DNA of 64,000 nt. Source: Apium graveolens. Taxonomy: Eukaryota > Streptophyta > Magnoliopsida > Apiales > Apiaceae. This document shows, in pieces, positions 31,388 through 41,962 of the stretch. The DNA is taken from the NCBI RefSeq assembly GCF_009905375.1, contig NC_133653.1:60763956-60827955 (forward strand), read 5' to 3'. The position numbers and the translations under genes were made by a program. How positions within the stretch are numbered: position 1 is the stretch's first letter; each line of letters starts with the position of its first letter. A model generated the notes under the pieces. It saw only the letters and a list, made by a program, of their open reading frames with translations. It did no database searches and was not told the DNA's origin.

Positions 31388-33052
31388 TGAAAGGAATATG
31401 TCCTAAGTCCAATCAGGTATTAGGATTTAGGAATAACTCTTTATGTAATCTGTTTTGATTTCATTGATATTAATAAAAGACTTGTTTTGTTTTTATTACG
31501 GGCTTTATCTATTTAAGTGTTTAAATAAGATATACCATAGTTTAGAGTAAAGCTTTTAATGGATTATGATGAGATCATAATAGTGAGACCTAAAAAGATG
31601 ATAACTCTAAACTTAAATTGTTCCTGATCATAGGATTACTAACTGGTAATTAATAATCCGCAAAGATCGGTACATACTATGCTTGCTTCATTATGAAGGA
31701 TGTCTGTTCTCATAGACATTTGTGTGGTGACACTATAGCTAGTATGTAGGTGCTTATTATGGAATAAGTTCACTGAACATGACTCGCCCAGCTGAACAAC
31801 TGATGGAGTTCACTCACGTGTCAGCAGTTGTTCACATAGTGATAGTTGTACAAGTATCCTTAGACTTGAGGTCATCATAGTCATCTTGTGTACACTGAAC
31901 TATGCTTTGGTTTAGTTCTTAGTCTCCAGGGACAATTATTAGGGCTCTTCTGGGTATAGGAATTTGTACACGAAGATAGTGTATGATCAATAAAGGATCT
32001 ACCCCTTCCAGTGAAGGAAGCGAATGTTCAAGGCTGATCCACTTATGCTAGTTCAGGAATCTCTGGCCAGAGTAAATGAAATTAGAAAGGAGTTTCTAAT
32101 TTGCATAGAACTACGCATAGTAAATGGTAAGCAAGTGATTGAATTAGATAGGCTTGACACGAGATCCATGCCTTGTATTTAATCGGGACATTGTAGGGTA
32201 GAAGGAGTTTATTGTATGGTAACTATTCACTGACAGGTTCTTGGTATTCTAAGCAGTGAATTCATATTATCCGGATAGTCGCGATATGTTGAGAAGCATC
32301 ACTCACGATGTAGAATAAATGTGATTAATTAATTAATCATATTTAATAAATTAGAGAATTTATATAAATAATGATAAAATAGTTTTATTATTATTTATTT
32401 CTACTACCGGCTTAATATTGAACCTACAGGGTCACACCATAAAAAGAGAATGATTTAATGGTGGAGGAATTAATTAATAATGGCTAATAATTATTTATTT
32501 ATGAAATAAATAATTAATTGGCAAATTTAATAATTGATTAAATGAGATTTAATTGATTATAAATTAATTAAGAAAAGTTCTTAATATTATTAATTAAGGA
32601 TTTTTTTTTGGAAATTAAATCAAGAGAGAGAGAATTATTTCTAAAGTGTTTAGAAAAAAGGATTAATAATTAAAAGGTGTTTTAATTATTAATGAGAATA
32701 ATAAATGGGATAATAATAATAATATTTATGGGAAAATTTCAGCTGAAAATTTTGCCTATAAATACACTATTATAGACCCTATTTTATTCTAACCCCAGAA
32801 ACCCAAAAGTTTTAGAAAACCAAATTCTCTCCACCTCCTCCTCCTCCTAAAAGTCGTTTTCTTGGTGGATACCGGTGGAGTGCTTCACACTTGAGGAGCA
32901 ACTGCTAAGGATCTCTGATCGTTGTCTCCGATTAATAATTAAAAGGTTAGATTCGATCCCTCGAATTTTTATTCATGATTTATATGCTTTTATTTGGATT
33001 TTTTGTGTGTAAAAGTGTTTTGCCATGCCCCCGCTGCGTTTATAATCCATCA
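31388..33052 (+). repeat. Copia D 3' LTR
   Basis: Partner of 25096-26755, ending AATCCATCA; TATAAATA at 32757-32764. A few SNPs and an extra CTC unit in a CTC run near 32840 separate the two. Confidence 0.93.
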
Positions 33053-33057
33053 TTCCT
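33053..33057. repeat. Right target-site duplication of copia D (TTCCT)
   Basis: Second copy of 25091-25095. Confidence 0.93.
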
Positions 33058-33366
33058 GAGTCTGATGTTAGGGGTAGATTAGTATTTTATAAACCACAAA
33101 ATCCTTGTTTTCATTGTGGTAGTAGTTGGCATTTGATTTATACTTGTAGTTCCTATCATAAGTTGTATTACAACTATTATGAACCTTTGCCTAAATTTAA
33201 TAAAGTTACTTGTGTGCTCAATTCCTCTAGTTCTACGAAATCTGCTTCTGACAAGATAAATCCTGACAAAGGAAAAACTGTCAGAATTATTCCTGACTCA
33301 CAAAGGCTTAAGTTATCCAAAAAGAGGGACCAACAAGTGTGGGTCCTTAAAAATTATTCTAATTAA
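33058..33366 (+). pseudogene. Copia C Gag C-terminal part
   Basis: Resumes the C gag frame behind copia D with another CCHC knuckle, CFHCGSSWHLIYTC (about 33106), and a Lys/Ser-rich end; stops at TAA 33364-33366, followed by further stops at 33367 and 33376. Confidence 0.8.
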
Positions 33367-33378
33367 TAATTCCTCTGA

Positions 33379-34803
33379 CTGCAGGTTAACAAGAAAAATA
33401 CTCTTATCTTGGATAGTGGATATTCATGATACATGACTAGGAATAAATCCATGCTGTCAGAATTTGAGAAGAAGGCTGGCCCAAATGTATCTTATGGAGA
33501 TGGAAATGTAGGACACACTATGGGATATGGCAACTTGATAATTGGAAAGGTAGCAATAGAGAATGTAGCTCTGGTGGAAGGACTGAAGCACAATCTTCTC
33601 AGCATCAGTCAAATCACTGACAAAGGTTATCATGTGGTATTCTATGACTCACACTGTGAAGTTGTTCATAACAAGTCAAAGAAAATTGTCTTGATAGGAT
33701 ATAGACATGGAAATATATATGAAGCAATGATGCATGAAAGTCTTGAGAAATAAGCTACTTGCCTTATCTCAAAGGCATCAGTAGATGAGAGCTGGAACTG
33801 GCACAATAAGCTCTCACATCTCAACTTCAATTCAATCAATGAACTTGCTAAGAAGGAGCTACTAAGAGGATTACCAAATATGCTATACTCATCTGATGGT
33901 CTTTGTGATGCTTGCCAAAAGTCCAAACAGAGAAGAGTATCCTTCAAAAGTAAAACATAATTCTATATTTCTGAGCCATATCACATGTTACACTTGGATC
34001 TCTTTGGACCAGTGAACATAATATCTATCAACAAGAAAAGGTACACACTTGTAATTGTTGATGATTTCACCAAATATACTTGGGTTTATTTTCTACACAG
34101 GAAGGATGAAACTCCAGAAATTCTTTTGGATCACATAAGACATATTTAAAATGGATCCACCCACAAAGTGAAAATTTTGAGAAGTGATAATGGCACTGAG
34201 TTCAAGAACTCAAAAATGGAGGAAGTATGCAAGTACAAAGGTATACAACAACAATTCTCAGCTCTAGGTACACCTCAACAAAATGGTGTTGTTGAGAGGA
34301 AGAATAGAACCTTGATTAAAGCTGATAGGACTCTGCTAGAAGAAGAAAAACTATCCACTTACTTCTGGGCTAAAGCAGTAAACACAGTATGTTATACTCA
34401 GAATATCACACTGATAAACAGATATAATGTTACTCCTTATCAGATGCTGAAAGAAAAGAAGCCCAGCCTCAAACATCTTCATGTATTTGGATGTAAGTGC
34501 TTTGTTTTGAAAAGTCATACTGGATAGCTAGGAAAGTTTGAATCAAAAGCTGATGAAGAAATCTTTGTTGGATACTCACCATCAAGAGCATACAGAGTTT
34601 TCAATCTGAGAACAAATACTGTAGTTATCTCGATAAATGTATCTTTTGATGATAAGAAGATTCCTGGTTTTGAAAAAGACACTTATGAGAGTCTAATATT
34701 TGCAAATGAAAATGCATTGTTGGAATTTGGATCAAACTCTAATGAACTGTCAAATCCTGATGATCCAAATCCTGATACTCCTTCAGATTTTGAAGATAAT
34801 CAT
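33379..34803 (+). pseudogene. Copia C protease, integrase and linker start
   Basis: Protease LDSGYS at 33409-33426 is followed by TGA. The GAG-pre-integrase region and HHCC finger (HNKLSHLNF ... CDACQKSKQ) lie at 33798-33930. The integrase core has Asp in LDLFGPV (about 33993), Asp in RSDNGTEF (about 34183) and Glu in NGVVERKNR (about 34285). A post-integrase block VSFDDKKIPG and the acidic linker NPDDPNPDTPSD follow. Stops near 33751, 33958, 34147 and 34525. At 34752-34777 AAATCCTGATG and AAATCCTGATA repeat the LTR motif in reverse complement. It ends at 34803, where LARD begins. Confidence 0.9.
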
Positions 34804-34813
34804 TGTAACGCCC

Positions 34814-34838
34814 CCAAATCCGGGGTCAGAGGATTTGG
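34814..34838 (-). other. U5-end hairpin of LARD LTR
   Basis: CCAAATCC (34814-34821) pairs with GGATTTGG (34831-34838), 9-base loop. The same place in G1 has a different but also self-complementary sequence. Repeated at the start of LTR 2 and LTR 3 (in LTR 2 the left arm reads CCAAATCT). Confidence 0.65.
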
Positions 34839-36917
34839 TCGTCACTATGAAACCTCAATCCAAATTAACCTGTTAAATCAATAAACAAATGCTAGCGGAA
34901 GATATTTAACATAAATGACCCCAAACTAATCCAAGATCTTTTAAGGTTACAGTTCTAGAAACAAGATATCCAAATTCCACAAATAAATTTTTCATTTTCT
35001 TTTGAAACTCTTTTCAATAAATTCCAACTCAAAACTAAACCCACTAGTATAACTTCGAAATGAAGTATACTAGGCCCAAATAAAATATACAACTATAATA
35101 TAATATAATATAAACAACTTTACATAATAAAACTTACACTAGTCCGCAACCCTGGACCAACCACCTTCCAAAAGCTTCTTCTTTGCTTCCTCGAATTACG
35201 CAGCTAAACAGCACAAGCTAATCCTCACTGGAGGTTAAATTTGAAAACAGGCAAGTATGAGCGAAAGAAATGCTCAGCAAGTTCATTGTAATATATATGG
35301 GGTCGTTTTGATATAAAACCGACATCTGCATCAGCGCAGAACATTTAAATCATAATTGCTGAATCATAAAATTTTTAGTGGAGGAATCCCAGATTTGATT
35401 CCTTAATTATATTCAAAACCATTTTGATATTTTTGAGCGAAATGCTTCAGCAATACTTTGAATCTTGACGAGAATCAAACTTGTAAAACAGTGTTTACGG
35501 AAATATCGTAAATAACAATAACATGAAACAATGATTATAAAGTGGATCATAAACTCATTCAAAACCGAACTCTTCAAATTAATACTTACTTTGCTGTCAT
35601 ATCAAATTAGATATCAATACGAACTTTGATGCTCACAACACCCATACTGAAGTTAACATCAGTCATCTATACTAATACCACCTTTGATATTTAACAACAA
35701 CGTAAGTATAAGCATAAATCAGAATCTGAATCAAAACTGCATTTTACCATTATTCCAAAACAGAAACAGTTAATAAATCATTTATTCTATGAATATCAAA
35801 AACGATATGATAATTTAGATTAGGATCATCCTCCGACGGACGTACTATGACATGCTGATCAGCCCGTGTGATAGCACAAGGTCATGATTCAAACGTGACC
35901 CCAAAAACACGAGTACTCAAACAAAAGGCAATATACATGCCTGTGGCAAAAATTGGGTCATAATATTCCATATGGCACTTAAAAATAGCCCTCCGCTGGA
36001 CAGTCCGTCCCGGTCACTTACGCAATTATGATCCAATCTTAAAACCTTTTATTGAAATGGGGTCATAATAATCGACACCCGAAATAATTTTATTCCCCCA
36101 ATTCTTGGGTAGGAATATTCGCAAACAAATCACTTTTCTCGAAATCCCAAAACATTTATAAATCCGATAATTGGATAAGTAAAATCACTTGCCTATTCTG
36201 AACATAGAATAACATATGAAAACTTGCATAAACAGAATTATTTAATTCAGTGATATGTAAAACATTTATCTATCTTGAACTAAATAGGGAAAGGAATACT
36301 TGCATGATATGATTCAAAATAAATATCACTTGAACAATAAGTGATGATAGGAATACTTACCTTTGGGTTTTTAGCAGTTAGTCACACTCGCAAACACGTA
36401 TCTATTCTGACATTCTGTCTCAAGACATCACCGTCCTTCTTTTCAACACTTGACTGATATGCTGCTCCTGCGATTGCTAGAAGCCAGATACCCAATACCA
36501 TTCCATCTCATTCTTTATCCAACGTCTTATCCCGATCAACTCGAGAGATCCGCATCTATAATTAAAATATATAGCTTTAATTATCTAAACGATAATCACT
36601 CGACGAGCTGCGCGTCAAAATCCTATCGTCTACCCGTACAATAGCCCACACATAATTATAACAGACAAATACAGGACTCTTGGTCCACATACACACATAA
36701 TTCACATAGCACATAAGCACATAACTCATATATCACATAATTCGTATCACATATGACTCGGTTCGTCAAAAGGTTCGACTCGGTATGTTTAAAACTGAAA
36801 TCAGGTCAAAAATATGATTTATCGATCAAAAATCGACTCAGAATGATTCGTAAAACAAGCGGCCTTTCGAAACAAAAGGATTTGGGTCTCGAAAGTATTT
36901 TTATCGAAAGCGGAACA

Positions 36918-36966
36918 TTTTTCTGAGTCTATAGGCGTTCGTTTCGTATTAAACGGACGAACGATT
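36918..36966 (-). repeat. 49-bp block shared with G1 LTRs
   Basis: See 2379-2427. In LARD the block contains CGTTCGT and ACGAACG as inverted arms. Confidence 0.75.
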
Positions 36967-37397
36967 TATTTATTATGGATAAAATAAGAATAAATGGGAA
37001 TAAATCAATTAATAATAATATTAATTGATTTTCAAATACCAAAATATAATTTTAAAGGTTTAAAAGTGATTTTTAGGAATTATTTGAATTAATCATAAAT
37101 AATTTAGATTTTATTTAACTATTTATAAATAAAATCAATTGATTAAAGGATTTAATCAATTAATTAAACTCATAAATAATTATCTAAAATAAATTATAAA
37201 TAATTAAAACAAATTGGATTTTTGAAAATAATAAAAGAAAATAAAATTTTGGAATTTAAAATAACTCAGTTAATTATTAAATAATTAACCAAATTAAATT
37301 TTGGATTTAAAATGATTTTTGGAAATTTAAAAACTGAATTTTGAATTTATTTTTAAAAAGAAATCTGCAAAAACAGATTTGCAATTGGGAATTAGGG

Positions 37398-37405
37398 TTT
37401 TTATA
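37398..37405 (-). promoter_or_regulatory. Putative TATA box of LARD LTR 1
   Basis: Minus strand TATAAAAACC; conserved at 57097-57104 and 62947-62954 in the other LTR copies. Confidence 0.45.
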
Positions 37406-39322
37406 GATTAAAACCGGGTTATGGGATGGGTTGGAACCGGGTCGCCAAGAACCCAAACGGGTCGTGACGAACCCAGTTCCCGGCGAGAATCCGACCACCG
37501 GATTCTTTTTTTCCGGCCTGGTTCGTTCTTGGTTTAGCAACAACAGTCGAGCCCCGTTGTTTCTCAAACAACGACAACAACCTCCCTCAATGTCTGATTA
37601 TGCAACAATCACCAGTTCCTGATCAATCAGACACGGATTCCGGCCGAAACGGCCATGGATTCCGGCGATTAAAGAAGTTTTCCGACGAGCAATGATTCTT
37701 CTCAAATCTTAACCAATTTCAATCAATAATATACGGATCTAATGCTTGCAGAATGTAGAATCTAATACTAACAATCTTAATATCAAACAATCATTCGTAA
37801 GAACATGAAATCAATTCAAAAAAATAAGGTTATAATCGATTTTTACTAAAACTATACCAAAATCATACCAATCATATATCAAAATGATGCTCGAGACATC
37901 TACAATCCGATACAACCATCCAAACTATCAAACGATAACCAATTAGTTCAGGAATTGAAACAAAATCTAATTTTATAAAACCCACTCGACTTAATTTATC
38001 CAATACTCAAAATTTTTGAATAATCACATGAATCGATGTTATGGCATCTCAGGAAACTCATACAATCATCAAAATCATTCGATAATCACTGTATTAAAAG
38101 GGCCCCAATTTTGTCGATTCCGACGAACGGGGTTCGAACGAAATACCGAACCTTAGTTCGAGTAGTTGGTGCCAAATCATTCGTCTTGTTACAGGCTTCA
38201 ATCCGGTATGAAGAATGCCAAAAGCGGCTGGGTAAATCTCCTGCTATGGATTGATCTTTGAAACCGAGTTCTAGAAATTTTATAGGATAAACGAAAGCAA
38301 ATGTTTATAATTATCTGATATTATTTTGATTTTTAATAAATAGTATAAATAATTACAGGGTGTTTTTATACCTGAAAATTAATCCCGATAAATCACCATT
38401 CGATACCTATTTATTCTCGTAATTCAAATACCTAGCCTGAAGTAAATAATAAACAATGGGGAATATTCCTATAAATAATATTTTTATATGGATACAAATT
38501 ATATACTAAAATTCCACGAAAATTATGAATATTCCAAAATACGAAAACACGGAAGATTCAAATGATCTGAAATTTTATAAAAATAAAAGTACGAAATTTG
38601 CGGGTTTTGACATCCCGGTCGGGTCCCGTCCCGATCACTTTTAAGAAACTAAAATACTTTATAAATTTAAAATAAACACTAAAAATGAAGATAACGAATG
38701 CAAATGCATGCAAAACGAGATAAAACAAGTACATCGATTAAACACACTGGGCCACGCATCCAGATCACATATACTTTCATATAAACGCCTTTTAAACACT
38801 TAACGAGTATCCGAAAAATACTCTGGTCCTTACGGGACCACACATAAATCCACCGCATATTAAATCATAGCAAGACACACTTTTAAATAATATTAAACAC
38901 ATAATAATTCATTCAACACATACCAAAATAGCTGTAAAATATTATTTTAAATATTTTTAAACCTCACCCTATATCCAGGTGAGCACGGTTAAAATATCAG
39001 ATAATATTTCTAACACAGATCAAATATTGAGGCGAGTAACATATCCACTCGATTCTCAAGACGGGAAAATACACTCAATTTTATTGATATCGATAAAATA
39101 ATCGAGTTTCAGAGAAAGTTTTGAAATAGTAAAAGTATTTAATTACTTTCACAATACTACCAAATGTTAATAACAGCTATCAATTAGCACATTAATCCAA
39201 TCAAAGACACGAACCCACGAAATAGGAATAAAATTCCACCATTTTATTCTTTCTAAATCAGGAAATCACATAAACATATTCAAATAATAGTAATAATAAT
39301 TCTGAAAATACGAGATATCACA

Positions 39323-39358
39323 ATCTACCCCCCTTATAAGGATTCCGTCCTCGGAATC
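39323..39358 (-). other. LARD PPT and adjacent hairpin
   Basis: Minus strand CCTTATAAGGGGGGTAGAT abuts the LTR; CCTTATAAGG is a perfect palindrome (39332-39341). GATTCCG (39341-39347), loop TCCT, CGGAATC (39352-39358). The same arrangement is at 59021-59056. Confidence 0.85.
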
Positions 39359-39540
39359 AGCAGAAGAAAGCACTAAGGGTCTTCTAACCAACTTCCCAAT
39401 CTTGCATACCCAACTTTTCTCAAAATTTCCAATAACACTGCATTTCCTTATACCACACAGTTATCACGAAAGCTTCACTCTGCACCTTGTTCCATCCACA
39501 TCTTTTGACCAATTTCTCAATAGAATCACTTTTACTGATT

Positions 39541-39608
39541 GCGAGAAAGAAGAATAGAGAGAAAGATAGAGAGAAAGAAAAGAAAGAGAGAGATAGAGAG
39601 AGAAATAA
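39541..39608. repeat. GA-rich microsatellite
   Basis: Degenerate GAGAAA/GATAGA repeats; also present in the second internal region at about 59239-59306. Confidence 0.85.
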
Positions 39609-40689
39609 AAGAACAGATTGACTTCGCTATATGTCACTAATATTCTAATCGCATTGCAGTCCACTGTCATCCTTCGTAATTCCATCACATCGCCTTACTT
39701 TGACTTGACCAAGATAATCAACTTAACTTGATTGGCATACCTTCGAATGTTTGAGATGATAAAATCATGGAATTTCAAAAAGAAAAGAATTTGATACCAT
39801 AACGGAACCTAAATCTGAATTTGAGAAAAAGTATTGTTGAAATAAAAGAATAACTGAGAGATCAATATGATCAAATAAACTTGGTATTGCGTGCCCAAAC
39901 TAGGACACTACTAAAGGTTATTAACCTTCATGTATTCACAATACACACAAGTGATGGCGTCCCATCCAACTCCTATCACACAGACAGGTATACCTTGTGT
40001 CCCCTATAGTTAAGGTTGTTCATCTCAGTCAGAATGAAAGAATATAAAAGGAATTCAAAATCAAATGAATAAACTGAAAAGATTTCAAAGCTGATGTTTT
40101 CTGAAGGAAATGAAATCTAGAGAACAGAATTATGGCGCCAAATGAACAAATGGTGTCGCATCATCAAGAAACTATCCGCCAAATAAGAAAAGTGGAATTA
40201 ATTATCATAACTTGACAGAGCTATCAAAACCTGAAAAATAGGCTTCATGACAGCCTCTGGCACATTTAAAACACATATAAGATTGAAAATGAGTGTTAGG
40301 GAATATATCCTCTAACAATCACTTCTTTTGAGAGAGGCCAAAAGAAATTATAGAAAGAGAAGTTATTGCCAAAGTCTTAATGCTTATCTTCAATTTGAAC
40401 TCTTCAGTTGACTCGTCATCCGATTCTAGATATTTCTTCACGTTCCAAGAATATCGATAATCTTCATCGTCGTCGAATCGTAGTAGCCTCAGAAGATTCC
40501 ACTATAGAAGTTTGCAGCTTCCCGGAGTTCCATCCAGCTAAACACAACCAGCTCGAACGAATGCGCCTATCTTAGCTTACTCGTTGGTACTATATGCAAT
40601 AGTCCAACAGGAACTCGATATGAGCTCAAGCGTCCTCACATAGCTATACACACTCCTACACACTCTCGTTTCTACTTTATTATAACCTC

Positions 40690-40703
40690 AGCTCTGATAC
40701 CAA
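40690..40703 (-). other. LARD primer binding site, copy 1
   Basis: Minus strand TTGGTATCAGAGCT, a match to the Met-tRNA PBS, two bases from LTR 2. Confidence 0.88.
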
Positions 40704-40705
40704 CC

Positions 40706-41962
40706 TGTAACACCCCCAAATCTGGGGTCAGAGGATTTGGTCGTCACTATGAAACCTCAATCCAAATTAACCTGTTAAATCAATAAAAAAATGCCAACGG
40801 AAGATATTTAGCATAAATGACCCCAAACTAATCCAAGATCTTTTAAGGTTACACTTCTAGAAATAAGATATCCAAATTCCACAAATAAATTTTTCACTTT
40901 CTTTTGAAACTCTTTTCAATAAATTCCAACTCAAAACTAAACCCACTAGTATAACTTTGAAATGAAGTATACTAGGCCCAAATAAAATATACAACTATAA
41001 TATAATATAATATAAACAACTTTACACAATAAAACTTACACTAGTCCGCAACCCTGGACCAACCACCTTCCAAAAGCTTCTTATTTGCTTCCTTGAATTA
41101 CGCAGCTAAACAGCGCAAGCTAATCCTCACTGGAGGTTAAATTTGAAAACAGGCAAGTATGAGGGAAAGAAATGCTCAGCAAGTTCATTGTAATATATAT
41201 GGGGTCATTTTGATATAAAACTGACATCTGCGTCAGTGCAGAACATTTAAATCATAATTACTGAATCATAAAATTTTTAGTGGAGGAATCCCAGATTTGA
41301 TTCCTTAATTATATTCAAAACCATTTTGATATTTTTGAGTGAAATGCTTCAGCAATACTTTGAATCTTGACGAGAATCAAACTCGTAAAACAGTGTTTAC
41401 AGAAATATCGTAAACAACACTAACATGAAACAATGATTATAGAGTGGATCATAAACTCATTCAAAACCGAACTCTTCAAATTAATACTTACTTTGCTGTC
41501 ATATCAAATTAGATATCAATAAGAACTTTGATGCTCACAACACCCATACTGAAGTCAACATCAATCATCTATACTAATACCACCTTTGATATTTAACAAT
41601 AATGTAAGTATAAGCATAAATCAGAATCTGAATTAAAACTGCATTTTACCATTATTCCAAAACAGAAACAGTTAATAAATCATTTATTCTATGAATATAA
41701 AAAACGATATGATAATTTAGATTAGGATCATCCTCCGACGGACGTACTATCACATGCTGATCAGCCCGTGTGATAGCACAAGGTCATGATTCAAACGTGA
41801 CCCCAAAAACACGAGTACTCAAACAAAAGGCAATATACCTGCCTGTGGCAAAAATTGTGTCATAATATTCCATATGGCACTTAGAAATAGCCCTCCGCTG
41901 GACCGTCCGTCCCGGTCACTTACGCAATTATGATCCAATCTTAAAACCTTTTATTGAAATGG
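40706..41962 (-). repeat. LARD LTR 2, first part
   Basis: TGTAACACCCCC and following sequence match LTR 1 up to 41962, where G3 begins; continues at 55815. Confidence 0.92.
41958..41962. repeat. Left target-site duplication of G3 (AATGG)
   Basis: Repeated at 55810-55814. LTR 1 and LTR 3 carry the uninterrupted sequence GAAATGGGGTCATAATAATC at this place. Confidence 0.95.

Larger units (their letters stand above)
25096..33052 (+). mobile_element. Copia D: non-autonomous Ty1/copia element with intact gag
   Basis: Two LTRs of about 1.66 kb, TTCCT duplication, PBS, 1.8-kb leader, open gag (28593-29471), decayed and partly deleted PR-IN-RT-RH, and a PPT. By eye the LTRs differ at only about 15-20 places. 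The Gag is of another copia type than in A-C (UBN2-like, single knuckle). Confidence 0.93.
22579..34803 (+). mobile_element. Copia C: second Sirevirus family, interrupted by copia D, cut by LARD
   Basis: 5' LTR, PBS, long gag (23113-25095, continuing 33058-33366), PR and IN (to 34803). RT, RH and the 3' LTR are missing because the LARD array starts at 34804. Copia D (25096-33052) sits within gag. Protein and LTR sequences differ from copia A/B, so this is a different family. Confidence 0.85.
34804..39322 (-). repeat. LARD LTR 1
   Basis: Plus-strand ends TGTAACGCCCCC and GATATCACA. It contains small frames (36450-36644, 37307-37567, 38036-38254) that recur in all LTR copies with changes but have no known product. 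AT-rich at 36970-37380. Confidence 0.92.
39323..40705 (-). other. LARD internal region 1, non-coding
   Basis: 1383 bp between LTR 1 and LTR 2. The only frames are short and the longest (39464-39688) reads a GA/CT repeat. It has collinear similarity to part of the G3 interior (47087-47310). A small acidic frame (DDDEDYRYSW, about 40450) in element sense might be a coding relic. Confidence 0.8.

Noticed and set aside
36450..36644. 64-codon frame present in all three LARD LTRs (also 56204, 61999)
   Set aside because: Part of repeated LTR sequence, no start context or domain, and equal amounts of silent and replacement changes by eye.
37307..37622. Overlapping frames on both strands in LARD LTRs (37307-37567 and 37431-37622)
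   Set aside because: Overlapping open frames in a GC-richer patch of the LTR; no recognisable product.
39464..39688. 74-codon frame in the LARD interior, also 59162-59386
   Set aside because: Largely translation of a GA/CT microsatellite (Ser/Leu/Tyr repeats).
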